A stretch of 13,660 bases of DNA from an uncultured beta proteobacterium (GCA_903845455.1 CAIMXN010000021.1:1-13660); one strand, 5' to 3'; shown: positions 1 to 7,393, counted from the first letter of the stretch. A program made the numbers and translations. Notes: generated by a model not told the origin, from the letters alone.

Positions 1-543
1 CTGATAAACATCATATTCAATCCCTAAATTTGGCGCACCGACTTGATCTACTATTGCAGCAGCCTGATCTGTACGCAGCAAAAAGAACCCAGGAAAATCC
101 ACTGGATTTAAGGGTTCAATCACAATATTTATTCCATAAGCTCGAGCCTTCATACAGCAGTATGTCAGGTTATCCACATAGGTTTTATGGAGATCACCCA
201 AACTAACACCAGGCTCTGAAATTCCTGCTAAACAGTTGATGGTAGTACAACTAAGCGCCTTGGCGTAATCAAGCGCAATATCTACAGATTCGCGAAACTC
301 ATTCATTCGTGAAGGCTGACAGGCAAGACCACGATCACCCTTCTCGCGATTTCCTGCTGGCATATTAAAAAGTACTTGCTTTAACTCTAACTCCTGAAGA
401 AGTTCAGCAAGCTGCTCTTTTGGATAAGCATAAGGGGACATATATTCAACCCCCTTAAACCCATATTGTGCAGCCAATTTAAATCGATCAATAAAGTCAA
501 CTTCATTAAATAGCATAGATAAGTTTGCAGCGAATTTATACAT
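1..543 (-). CDS. hyi: Hydroxypyruvate isomerase family protein (Hyi/OtnI type), partial
   Basis: Sugar-phosphate-isomerase-like TIM-barrel enzyme. Hyi interconverts hydroxypyruvate and tartronate semialdehyde; the related OtnI acts on 2-oxo-tetronate. I translated the 181 visible codons by hand. The N-terminus MYKFAANLSMLFNEVDF and the segments NMPAG (60-64), INCLAG (102-107) and VIEPLNPVDFPGF (141-153) match what I recall of E. coli Hyi nearly position by position. Glu143 and Asp178 lie where the family has active-site or metal residues. The family is about 258 residues, so roughly the last 75 are beyond the left edge. The ATG (541-543) starts 2 bases after the stop of the upstream Bug gene with no strong Shine-Dalgarno, which suggests translational coupling. 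The hyi/OtnI choice is not settled by sequence, and the pairing with a binding protein suggests a role in uptake-linked hydroxy-acid catabolism (inference). Confidence 0.88.
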   Translation of the reverse strand, partial: MYKFAANLSMLFNEVDFIDRFKLAAQYGFKGVEYMSPYAYPKEQLAELLQELELKQVLFNMPAGNREKGDRGLACQPSRMNEFRESVDIALDYAKALSCTTINCLAGISEPGVSLGDLHKTYVDNLTYCCMKARAYGINIVIEPLNPVDFPGFFLLRTDQAAAIVDQVGAPNLGIEYDVYQ

Positions 544-545
544 TC

Positions 546-1511
546 TTATTCTGGAGCCACATTATTAGCTTTGATAATCTGCCCCCAGCGAGCTCGATCT
601 TCTTTTGCTAGATCTGTAAATTGCTTTGGTGTTCCACTTGTGGCTTGGCCACCGATAGATGTAATTTTTGAAAGTACAGCAGGGTCAGTTAGTGCTTTAT
701 TTAACGAGGCATTCAATTTATTTAGTACCTCTGGAGAAATACCTGCCGGCGCAATAATTCCCCACCAAGAATTAGTCACAAAGTTTGGTAATCCAGACTC
801 CACCATCGTCGGCGTATCCTTCAGGGCTGGGAAACGTTTTGCACTGGTTACAGCCAAAGCACGCAAACGACCATCCTGAACAAAGGGCAATGAAGTGGTC
901 ATTTGATCAAACATCATGTCTACCTGACCACCTACCAAATCGATTAGCGCAGGACCGGTTCCCTTGTAAGGAATAATGGTTAACTGAACATCCGCCTTAG
1001 ATTCAAACAATTTTGCATTTAATAGATGCATGGTCGCCCCAGATGCTGCATTAAGACTCCCCCGCTTTTTTGCCAACTCAATTAATTCTTTTACATTTTT
1101 TACTGGTAAATCTTTATTCACTACCAAAATATTGGGTGCAGTAGCAGCCAAACCCACCTCAATAAACGCCTTATCAGGGTCATAAGGTATGTTTCCAGCA
1201 TATAACGATGGATTAATTGAAACTGTACTAGTAGTGCAGAATAGGATTGTGTAGCCGTCTGGCGGGGACTTAGCAAGCATATCCATCCCAATTAAACCAT
1301 TAGCACCACCCTTATTTTCGATGATGACCTGCTGACCTAAATTTTCTGAAAGTTTTTGTGCGATGACACGCGCAAGAATATCAGTTGAACCTCCTACAGA
1401 AAACGGAATGATCATCTTAATCGGTTTATTTGGATAAGTCTGAGCCAATGTCGCACCAGAAAAAGCAAGCGAATTAAGAATAAAACTGATTAGTAGTAAA
1501 AGTTTTTTCAT
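546..1511 (-). CDS. TTT-family (Bug) periplasmic substrate-binding protein
   Basis: 321-residue extracytoplasmic solute receptor of the tripartite tricarboxylate transporter family (TctC/Bug), which binds carboxylates or similar small molecules in the periplasm. It has a signal peptide (MKKLLLLISF, hydrophobic core, likely cleavage after TLA at about residue 23). The Bug core follows: IPFSVGGSTDILAR near 35-48 (usual form PFPPGG.TD), IIENKGGANG, then PYKGTGPALIDLVGGQVD. The C-terminus carries the characteristic R.RWGQIIKANNV pattern. Length is normal and nothing is broken. The start has a Shine-Dalgarno AGAAAGG at 1520-1526, 8 bases upstream. It lies 18 bases after the alpha/beta hydrolase and 2 bases before the Hyi-like gene, so all three are probably cotranscribed. 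No TctA/TctB membrane subunits are nearby. The ligand is unknown. Confidence 0.93.
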   Translation of the reverse strand: MKKLLLLISFILNSLAFSGATLAQTYPNKPIKMIIPFSVGGSTDILARVIAQKLSENLGQQVIIENKGGANGLIGMDMLAKSPPDGYTILFCTTSTVSINPSLYAGNIPYDPDKAFIEVGLAATAPNILVVNKDLPVKNVKELIELAKKRGSLNAASGATMHLLNAKLFESKADVQLTIIPYKGTGPALIDLVGGQVDMMFDQMTTSLPFVQDGRLRALAVTSAKRFPALKDTPTMVESGLPNFVTNSWWGIIAPAGISPEVLNKLNASLNKALTDPAVLSKITSIGGQATSGTPKQFTDLAKEDRARWGQIIKANNVAPE

Positions 1512-1529
1512 TATTTAAACCTTTCTGGC

Positions 1530-2372
1530 TTACTCATCACACACACGATTATCAACTGCGCTAGCAAAATTTAGGACTTGTCTTGCACATAATGCCGGCT
1601 TGATATAGTGAATCATATGGTAAGGAGTGGGTAAATGTACAAACCTTAAATTTTTAACGTGCTTCACAAAAGTCTGCTTTTGTTCATCATTGGCAATTGC
1701 TCCACCAGTTGGATACAAGCATAAGACGGGTGCAGTAATTTTTTCGAGATACGGTGTCACGTTTCCATCAAGTGCAAATTGGCCCATATGCACTAGAAGA
1801 TCCATGCCTGCTTCGGATACCTTTTTTGTATACCAGTCAGTAAACTCCCTGGGCATATCAGGTGGGAAGCGAGTGCTATTGTTCGTGGCAACCATCCAAG
1901 CCTCAACACCCATCTTTTTGATCGCTTCTGGCCAGGACTCATGTCCACAAGCGTAGCCCTTGCGTGCAATATCACTAATAAATGCTGGGGCAGAAATCAA
2001 TGACAGTGAACGAATCATATTCGGATAAGTTCCAGCAAATGCAATCCCAACAATTCCGCCAATTGATTCACCACAATAGTGAACTGGAGCATCACCCAAG
2101 TCAGCAATCACTGCTCGCAAGTCCTCAACATAATTTGCAGGGGTAAGTCCCTTGCTGAGATCAAAATCCTTGCCCGATCGACCGAGCCCCCTTAAATCTG
2201 GACGAACTACTTTGAAAAATCGAGAGAGGTATGGCACCCACTGAAACCAAAATTCAGATGTCCTACCATAACCATGTTGCAAGATCAGGGTTGGTGCATT
2301 ACTCCATGGATCGGTGAAATCGTCAACCTGATAATACAAATCTGGCTTATTGTCTCTTTTAATGATTGGCAT
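1530..2372 (-). CDS. Alpha/beta hydrolase (3-oxoadipate enol-lactonase/esterase-like)
   Basis: 280-residue cytoplasmic alpha/beta-fold hydrolase without a signal peptide. Visible landmarks are the oxyanion-hole segment LQHGYGRTSEFW (31-42), the strand PDLRGLGRS (58-66), the nucleophile elbow YCGESIGG with Ser103, and the C-terminal YHMIH with His252 as the probable catalytic histidine. The acidic residue normally found after the sixth strand (often as G..D) is not obvious in LCLYPTGGAIAND (218-229), so the triad acid may be displaced. The best family guess is an ester or lactone hydrolase of the enol-lactonase type. The exact substrate is not inferable. It is the first gene of the minus-strand operon that continues with a Bug protein and a Hyi-like isomerase, suggesting hydrolysis of a hydroxy-acid ester or lactone before isomerisation (inference). 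Confidence 0.9.
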   Translation of the reverse strand: MPIIKRDNKPDLYYQVDDFTDPWSNAPTLILQHGYGRTSEFWFQWVPYLSRFFKVVRPDLRGLGRSGKDFDLSKGLTPANYVEDLRAVIADLGDAPVHYCGESIGGIVGIAFAGTYPNMIRSLSLISAPAFISDIARKGYACGHESWPEAIKKMGVEAWMVATNNSTRFPPDMPREFTDWYTKKVSEAGMDLLVHMGQFALDGNVTPYLEKITAPVLCLYPTGGAIANDEQKQTFVKHVKNLRFVHLPTPYHMIHYIKPALCARQVLNFASAVDNRVCDE

Positions 2373-2387
2373 ATATAAATACTCTTT

Positions 2388-2415
2388 TTTATAAGATCGT
2401 TACATCATAATCCAA
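2388..2415 (-). promoter_or_regulatory. Candidate sigma-70 promoter for the hydrolase-Bug-Hyi operon
   Basis: On the minus strand, TTGGAT (2410-2415) and TATAAA (2388-2393) are separated by 16 bases, a plausible -35/-10 pair. Transcription would start near 2381, leaving only about 10 bases before the ATG at 2372. That would make the message nearly leaderless and cut off the weak AAGAG Shine-Dalgarno at about 2382-2386. This is a pattern match only. Confidence 0.3.
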
Positions 2416-2576
2416 TCCTCAGGTGCTCAAATAAGACAATCTAGAGATATTTTGATTGCGATTTCCTGTGGCGAAGATTGCATAATTAAATGGGTAGTAA
2501 ACTATATTTTTAAGTCATCCAATCGAGATAATTGATCTACTATAAAAGCTGTTTAATTACTCTTAACCACCATACT

Positions 2577-2582
2577 GGGGAG
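2577..2582 (+). promoter_or_regulatory. Ribosome binding site deciding the start at 2588
   Basis: GGGGAG lies 5 bases before the ATG at 2588. A TTG three bases upstream (2585) would extend the frame by one residue but would leave only 2 bases of spacing, so the ATG is preferred. Confidence 0.7.
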
Positions 2583-2587
2583 TCTTG

Positions 2588-3571
2588 ATGAAACGCAGAA
2601 TTTTTATACGCAACCTTGCAGCTCTGTCTTGCCTCTCTATACCTCATTTAAAAGCATTGGCCGCATCAAATAATGTCAGCCTAAACGTCAAAGTCTTTCC
2701 TGGCGCACAAAACCTGCCACTCTGGGTTGGATTAGAGAAAATGTTTTTTGCGAACGCCGGCTTAAACCTGAACGTCGCTTACACCGTCAATTCAGATGAA
2801 TTGCGAGCTGATCTAGAAAATGGAAAAGTTGATATCGCGCATGCAGCGGTTGATAACTCTGTAGCTATCCAACAAATGACCGGAAAACCTTCAGTCATTT
2901 TGATGGGCGGTGATTCCAGCATGAATCAACTAGTTGTTCAGCCTGAAATTAAGACGGCAGCAGATATGAGGGGGAAGGTTCTGATCGTAGATGCCCCCAA
3001 TACCGCATACGCTCTACAGGCCATGAAAGCTCTGTCTCTGGCGGGAGTTAAGCCAGGTGAATATAGCCTCAAAGTCATTGGTGGTACAGCCTTCCGCTAC
3101 AAGGCAATGCAAAATAATAAAGAGTATTCAGCCTCAACCTTAAACCCCCCATTTTCTATTCAAGCTTTAGATTCAAATATGAATAGTCTCGGATGGCTGG
3201 TTGATCTAGTAGGTCCTTATCAAGCATCTGGCATGTTTGCAATGAGACCCTTTATCGATGCAAATGGTAAAACCATTGAAAAATATATTGCCGCATGGAT
3301 ACGCTCACTTCGCTGGGGCTTAGACAAGAATAATAAGCAAGAGGTGATTAGTCTTTTACAAAAGCGATTGAATTTAGATTTGGATACGGTCGAAAAAAGT
3401 TATGCTATTTTGACAAATCCGAAAATTGGCCTTGCAGTAGATGCGCAATTCTCCGTGCCAGGCTTTCAAAACTTATTAGAAATTCGGCAAGAATTTGAAA
3501 AGACTCCACCGCTAAATGCCAATCAATTTATTGATCTGAGCTATTACAAAAACGCCCTCGCAACATTATAG
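2588..3571 (+). CDS. ABC-type substrate-binding protein, NMT1/THI5-like, with Tat-like leader
   Basis: 327-residue periplasmic binding protein of the NrtA/SsuA/TauA and NMT1/THI5 type. Such proteins deliver nitrate, sulfonates, pyrimidines or aromatic compounds to an ABC importer. The N-terminus MKRRIFIRNLAAL carries a twin-arginine followed by a short hydrophobic stretch and A-x-A (KALAAS, 22-27), resembling a Tat export signal. Fold-typical segments follow: FPGAQNLPLWVGLEKMFFANAGLNLNV is split across residues about 37-63, and then come a VDIAHAAVDN stretch (ligand-pocket region) and DMRGKVLIVDAP (domain 2 entry). Length is usual for the family. It is a single gene transcribed divergently from the hydrolase operon and followed by a decayed ALDH on the other strand. 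No ATPase or permease is present, so it is an orphan here. The ligand is unknown. Confidence 0.85.
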   Translation: MKRRIFIRNLAALSCLSIPHLKALAASNNVSLNVKVFPGAQNLPLWVGLEKMFFANAGLNLNVAYTVNSDELRADLENGKVDIAHAAVDNSVAIQQMTGKPSVILMGGDSSMNQLVVQPEIKTAADMRGKVLIVDAPNTAYALQAMKALSLAGVKPGEYSLKVIGGTAFRYKAMQNNKEYSASTLNPPFSIQALDSNMNSLGWLVDLVGPYQASGMFAMRPFIDANGKTIEKYIAAWIRSLRWGLDKNNKQEVISLLQKRLNLDLDTVEKSYAILTNPKIGLAVDAQFSVPGFQNLLEIRQEFEKTPPLNANQFIDLSYYKNALATL

Positions 3572-3665
3572 AAATAAGTCATTCCTGGCCAGACTTTAAT
3601 AGAGTACAAAGTAATTTACTCTTTCGGAGTTTCTACTGAGTCACTTGGTAATGGCTGGCCATACT

Positions 3666-4064
3666 TCATCTAGCGAAAATGGAAACAGATTTTGTATTGA
3701 AATAAGCTTCTATTGCCTCATACCCGCTCAGATCCATACCCAGAGTCATTGATCCCACCAAAAGGTATTCAGGCCATGCTGCAGCCTGTTGATTGATCCA
3801 CAGCATACCGACCTGCAAGCCTTGAGACAATTTGTGTGAATTTTTTAAGGATTGAGTAAAGACATATCCGCCAAGTCCAAAAGGCAATCTATTCGCCTCA
3901 GCAATAGCCTCATCTAAGGTTTTAAAAGTCCTGATTCCCAACATCAGACCAATCACCCCAATGGAACCTGCTCTTGGTCTGATAATGCGCCTATAGCTAT
4001 TGGTTATCACCCTTACACCAGGTGCGATATCTACGAGTGCATTGACTGCTCTCGAAAGTACCTA
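3666..4064 (-). pseudogene. Aldehyde dehydrogenase C-terminal remnant
   Basis: An open stretch of 114 codons (GTG at 4010, stop at 3666) matches only the last ~100 residues of NAD(P)-dependent aldehyde dehydrogenases, most like succinate-semialdehyde dehydrogenases. Recognisable parts are FKTLDEAIAEANRLPFGLGGYVFTQ, LQVGMLWIN and YEAIEAYFNTKSV. The domains carrying the catalytic Cys and Glu are absent; intact enzymes are about 480 residues. Even the retained part has lost hallmark motifs: the usual E-PFGP reads GLMLG, and the usual PFGG.K.SG.G reads LLVGSMTLGMDLSG. Reading upstream in the same frame gives further codons (LSRAVNALVDIAPGVRV) and then a TAG at 4062-4064. Beyond that, the frame gives LYDECWIEWP up to about 4138, which may be an earlier ALDH segment joined by deletion (weak). 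I see no credible start or ribosome binding site. Not expected to be functional. Confidence 0.8.
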
Positions 4065-4137
4065 AGATATGGTGAATATGGTGGCTACTATGTCAATGAG
4101 CGAATCAGGCCACTCAATCCAGCATTCATCATAAAGA

Positions 4138-4161
4138 GCTAGCCACCCCGCGATGGCTAGC
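4138..4161 (-). terminator. Intrinsic terminator of the secreted alpha/beta hydrolase gene
   Basis: Perfect 8-bp inverted repeat GCTAGCCA (4138-4145) and TGGCTAGC (4154-4161) around an 8-base loop. It begins 13 bases after the stop codon at 4175 on the minus strand. The strand then continues TCTTTATG, a modest T-rich tail. It separates the hydrolase from the ALDH remnant. Confidence 0.65.
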
Positions 4162-4174
4162 ATCAGTTAAAAAT

Positions 4175-5218
4175 TTATTTTTCTGGCTTGAAGTTACTAT
4201 CCAAGAACTCTTGAACACCGGCAAACATCAACATGCGATTTTTTTCCATGATGATGGTGTGAGTACCTTCACTGATTTGGAGCATTTCCTTGTATGGCGT
4301 ATTTTCTAGCTTAGTAAAGTATTCATACATCATGTAACTGGGTAGATCCGCATCCCACTCGGCATGCACTAACATCACTGGCACCTTAATATCTTTTGGC
4401 TCATATACCGGTTTTCCGGCAGTCCAATAATCGCGCGCATCTTGCACTGTGCCATTGGGGGCCCTTAACTTCTTTGGATTTTGTGTTTTACCCCAAGGGT
4501 CAGTATCGAAAGTGGCATTAGCCCATTTCTCAAACCAACCCTCTGGAATCAAACTAGCTTTTGCATGTTCCGGAACACCAGTTAACCAACGGTTTTTAGC
4601 ATCAGCGACTGAAGCCACTCGATATGCGCCTAATGGGCCACCTTTATCAGTCAACGGCGCACCACCCTGACGTAACCACTGAGGGGCGTACAAGACTAGC
4701 TTGTTCACTTTTTCATTATGTTCAGTAGTGTATTTACCCATGATAGTTGTGCCCCACGACCAACCCAGTAAATTCATCTTCTGAATATTGCGCTTTTTCA
4801 AGATATAGTCGACTGTACTAGAAACATCACTCACAGCAACATCCGTACGAACCAGGGGTGCGTTTTGTTCTGCAGGCTGATCCATTTCAGGTGGACGAGT
4901 TGATTTTCCATAGCCGCGTAAGTCAACCAACCAAACGTCATAACCTCTTGCTGCCATGTACTCCATCCAAGAAGTGCCTCCAAGAGATAGGTCAAAGGCA
5001 GTTTCTGCTGGGTAAGTTGAGCCATGCACATATAGCAATGTTTTTTCTGCCGAAAATTTCTTCATGCTAGCTAAATGCTTATTACGCACATAAAGAGAAA
5101 TGCCGGGCGTATCGCTTTGCACCATGTATTCATTCATTTGGATTTTTCCGGCAGCAAATACCTGACCGATTCCAGCGAAAGAAATTAGTAAGGCAAATAC
5201 TTTACAAGTCATTTTCAT
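4175..5218 (-). CDS. Secreted alpha/beta hydrolase
   Basis: 347-residue alpha/beta hydrolase with a cleavable signal peptide (MKMTCKVFALLISFAGIGQ then VFA-A), so periplasmic or secreted. Triad candidates are Ser154 in the elbow GWSWG, Asp289 or Asp291 in VHAEWDADLP and His320 in EGTHTIIME. The segments LLYVHGSTYPAET (oxyanion hole) and LVDLRGYGKSTRPP are also standard. An insertion of about 90 residues between the nucleophile region and the acid carries Trp-rich stretches and probably forms a lid. A longer frame starts at 5245, but the ATG at 5218 has GGAG (5224-5227) 5 bases upstream and opens directly into the signal peptide, so I chose it. It stands alone between a terminator at 4138-4161 and the operon ending at 5324. 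The substrate is unknown; an ester is likely (inference). Confidence 0.9.
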   Translation of the reverse strand: MKMTCKVFALLISFAGIGQVFAAGKIQMNEYMVQSDTPGISLYVRNKHLASMKKFSAEKTLLYVHGSTYPAETAFDLSLGGTSWMEYMAARGYDVWLVDLRGYGKSTRPPEMDQPAEQNAPLVRTDVAVSDVSSTVDYILKKRNIQKMNLLGWSWGTTIMGKYTTEHNEKVNKLVLYAPQWLRQGGAPLTDKGGPLGAYRVASVADAKNRWLTGVPEHAKASLIPEGWFEKWANATFDTDPWGKTQNPKKLRAPNGTVQDARDYWTAGKPVYEPKDIKVPVMLVHAEWDADLPSYMMYEYFTKLENTPYKEMLQISEGTHTIIMEKNRMLMFAGVQEFLDSNFKPEK

Positions 5219-5223
5219 TTGGT

Positions 5224-5245
5224 CTCCATATGAGTTAAAACTCAT
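5224..5245 (-). promoter_or_regulatory. Hairpin-forming inverted repeat next to the ribosome binding site
   Basis: The sequence 5230-5245 is a near-perfect palindrome: ATGAGTT, two bases, AACTCAT. In the minus-strand RNA it can fold as a 6-bp stem with a UUUA loop, ending 2 bases before the GGAG (5224-5227) that serves the ATG at 5218. It could be an operator or a translation-modulating hairpin. The in-frame ATG at 5245 sits on its 5' edge. Function is inference. Confidence 0.4.
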
Positions 5246-5295
5246 TTTTATTGTGTTCTCATAAATTCTACTGATTGCTAAGCCTTAGTATCACC

Positions 5296-5312
5296 TAAAA
5301 AAGGGACATCCC
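5296..5312 (-). terminator. Possible weak terminator after the five-gene operon
   Basis: On the minus strand, 11 bases after the stop at 5324, GGGATGTCCC (5303-5312) is followed directly by six T (5297-5302). The T-run is convincing. The stem is short (3-4 bp with a tiny loop, or an alternative CATC/GATG pairing just upstream), so efficiency would be low. Confidence 0.35.
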
Positions 5313-5323
5313 ATCAGATGAGG

Positions 5324-5917
5324 CTACAAGAAACTAAACATTGTCCTTCTCACATTAGAAAAATGCGGTCTGACCTTGTCACTCCATGCGGTATTCCTAA
5401 CTTTCAACCATGACCCACAACTCTGCACCTCAGTTGATACAAGGTCATAGAAAGAAAATGAATATGGCGCATGATCCAAATTGATAGAGCGAGTGGTATC
5501 AACACATCCAGGCACACTAGCCAAACCCAGTAGATGCTCATTGTCATACCAAGCAAATACCTCCCGTTCCCACCCTAGCTCAAAATCCATTTCGACTGTA
5601 TAACGATTTTGTGGAAGCTCTGCACTAGAAAAACCTTTAATTGAATTGACAAACACAATACGGCTCAACTCAAACGCATCTAAGAGACTAGCAAGCTCAC
5701 CCAAGAAAGTATTAGCATCAACTGGAGCAATCTTGCAGGGGTTCTTCAAATAAAAATACCCATAGAGATTATTCGATTGACTACTATAGGTCACAACTAC
5801 TTTCGCAAATTCACCTTGCTTTGCCAGTCTTAGTGCACTCGCAATGCCAGAGACATTCTTGGATCCACTTTTTGGCGTAGCTCTCAACAGCAATAAGTTA
5901 ATAGCTTGATCACCCAT
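5324..5917 (-). CDS. EthD-like dimeric alpha/beta-barrel protein
   Basis: 197 residues, cytoplasmic, no signal peptide or membrane segment. The segment WYDNEHLLGLASVPG (123-137), preceded by an acidic strand (TVEMDFELGWE), is the signature style of EthD and related dimeric alpha/beta-barrel (ferredoxin-like) proteins, which usually read W-Y-[DN]-x-E-H-x-x-x-L-x-x-V-P-G. The C-terminal AWSDKVRPHFSNVRR also fits that group. The first ~100 residues (NLLLLRA, later SRIVFVNS) may form a second, diverged half of a two-domain barrel. Such proteins often accompany aromatic or cyclic-compound degradation, in some cases as small monooxygenase-like or isomerase-like enzymes, but no catalytic activity can be assigned here. 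Its ATG follows the stop of the CMD gene directly (TAAATG) with at most a poor AGGT upstream, implying translational coupling. It is the last gene of the operon. Confidence 0.62.
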   Translation of the reverse strand: MGDQAINLLLLRATPKSGSKNVSGIASALRLAKQGEFAKVVVTYSSQSNNLYGYFYLKNPCKIAPVDANTFLGELASLLDAFELSRIVFVNSIKGFSSAELPQNRYTVEMDFELGWEREVFAWYDNEHLLGLASVPGCVDTTRSINLDHAPYSFSFYDLVSTEVQSCGSWLKVRNTAWSDKVRPHFSNVRRTMFSFL

Positions 5918-6436
5918 TTAGTGACCTATATGAAGTGCATTCAATAATCTTGACACCATGTTGTAAGCAGAGATTGTGGTGACCAATTCTAGAATTTCCT
6001 GGTCATTAAAATGCGGCTTTACTTGATCAAAAAGACTGTCAGGAACTTGAATTTCCTTAGTCATCACATCAGTCAGTTGTAGTATTAATCGCTCTTGCTC
6101 ATCGAATAACTGATTGATTGAGGGATTCCTCAGTGCATCAATCTTTTTTTGACTCATGCCAGCCTTGATGGCGTGGGGAACATGCGCATCAAACTCATAG
6201 TCTGCTTTATTTAAAATGGCCACTCGTAAAATAATCATCTCTCTAATTGCGGGAGATAAGGAATTACGGTTACGAATAGCGGTTAGCAGAGCCTCCCAGC
6301 CGCGTGCAATCTCCGGGGCATTCAAAAGTATTTGATACAGCGGCGAAATACGCCCCCGCTCAGCAAGAATCTTGGCCTCTAATGGCGCTAACTCAGTATT
6401 GCTACCAGGCGTGATTGGCGATATACGAGTATTCAT
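5918..6436 (-). CDS. Carboxymuconolactone decarboxylase (CMD) family protein
   Basis: 172-residue all-helical CMD/AhpD-like protein. Family landmarks are REMIILRVAIL (65-75, Glu66), YEFDAHVPHA (80-89) and the closing helix LVTTISAYNMVSRLLNALHI (151-170). The AhpD redox Cys-x-x-Cys is absent and replaced by ADYEFDAH, so a peroxidase-reductase role is unlikely. This is the gamma-CMD-like or uncharacterised branch. Family members with this motif occur in aromatic-acid and lactone degradation clusters, where the canonical reaction is decarboxylation of 4-carboxymuconolactone. Cytoplasmic. The ATG lies 2 bases after the Bug stop with no clear Shine-Dalgarno, and its own stop abuts the next ATG. 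The pattern indicates a coupled operon. The exact reaction is not known. Confidence 0.88.
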   Translation of the reverse strand: MNTRISPITPGSNTELAPLEAKILAERGRISPLYQILLNAPEIARGWEALLTAIRNRNSLSPAIREMIILRVAILNKADYEFDAHVPHAIKAGMSQKKIDALRNPSINQLFDEQERLILQLTDVMTKEIQVPDSLFDQVKPHFNDQEILELVTTISAYNMVSRLLNALHIGH

Positions 6437-6438
6437 AA

Positions 6439-7383
6439 TTATTCAGGTGAAATTTTCTTAGTCTTGATTAGCTGTGTCCACTTGGCAATATCTTTTTTCA
6501 ATATGGCGCTAAGTTCCTCTGGACTAGATCCCACAGGCTCACTTCCAGATTGCGTCAATTTAGAATTTAAAGGATCTTGCTTGACCACTCTTTTGATAGA
6601 GGCGCTAAGGCGATCAATGTCCGACTTTGGTGTGCCGGCCTTAACAAAAACTGCATACCAATTATTAGTATCTACGCCCTTAATGCCCATCTCATTAAAC
6701 GTTTTGACATCCGGTATGGCGCTATTACGTTTATCGGCAGCAAGCCCAATTGGCTTTAGCTTACCACTCCGAATATAGCCAATCAGCCCTGGAATATCGC
6801 CAAAGAAACCATCCACGTGACCGGCCATGACATCAGTAATTGCTGGCGCAGCACCTTTATATGGCACATGCAAAATCTTGACATTGGCGGAATCATTTAA
6901 CTGTTCTAGCGCTAAGTGAGGAACACTACCAGTACCAGATGAGCCCATAGTCAGATCACTCTTCTTGGCTAAAGCAATAAATTCAGTGGCATTATTTGCG
7001 GGGCTGGCTGGATTCACCACGAGCACTTCAACGTTATTAGCAACCAAAGAAACAGCCGCTAAATCTTTAATCGAGTTATAGGCTAGCTTTTCATAAAGAC
7101 CTGGATTGATTGCTACCGCTCCTGCACTAGTAAACCAGATAGTTTTTCCATCAGCTGGATTGGCTGCTAGGTATTCAGCGGCAATTGCCCCATTACCGCC
7201 CGGCTTATTTTCAATAACGATTTGCGCATTTAAATCTTTTCCCAAAGGCTCAACAAGGGAGCGCGCCATCGAATCCACTGGGCCCCCAGGCGGAAAGGCA
7301 ACAATCATCTTAATCACATTTGACTGTGCTTGTGCTGCAGTAATAGATAAACAACACAAAACTCCCAATAAAAAATTTTTCAT
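6439..7383 (-). CDS. TTT-family (Bug) periplasmic substrate-binding protein
   Basis: 314-residue Bug/TctC solute receptor. Signal peptide MKNFLLGVLCCLSITAAQA-Q, then the canonical VAFPPGGPVDSMAR (about 28-41), IVIENKPGGNG, the ligand-loop segment VPYKGAAPAITDVMAGHVD and the ending KWTQLIKTKKISPE. An upstream in-frame ATG at 7461 would add 26 residues but would overlap the SDR gene by 68 bases and bury the leader. The ATG at 7383 has AGGGGA (7390-7395) 6 bases upstream and is preferred. The ribosome binding site overlaps the stop codon of the SDR gene. It sits inside a five-gene catabolic operon, so its ligand is probably the operon's substrate or a related acid (inference). No TctA/TctB is present. 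Confidence 0.93.
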   Translation of the reverse strand: MKNFLLGVLCCLSITAAQAQSNVIKMIVAFPPGGPVDSMARSLVEPLGKDLNAQIVIENKPGGNGAIAAEYLAANPADGKTIWFTSAGAVAINPGLYEKLAYNSIKDLAAVSLVANNVEVLVVNPASPANNATEFIALAKKSDLTMGSSGTGSVPHLALEQLNDSANVKILHVPYKGAAPAITDVMAGHVDGFFGDIPGLIGYIRSGKLKPIGLAADKRNSAIPDVKTFNEMGIKGVDTNNWYAVFVKAGTPKSDIDRLSASIKRVVKQDPLNSKLTQSGSEPVGSSPEELSAILKKDIAKWTQLIKTKKISPE

Positions 7384-7393
7384 TTCCAATCCC

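Noticed and set aside
571..976. Plus-strand open frames opposite the first Bug gene
   Set aside because: They lie fully inside a well-supported minus-strand gene, have no ribosome binding site and translate to low-complexity, family-less sequence.
3601..3622. Hairpin AGAGTA/TACTCT after the NMT1-like gene as a terminator
   Set aside because: Only a 6-bp AT-rich stem with a 10-base loop and no T-run following; too weak to call.
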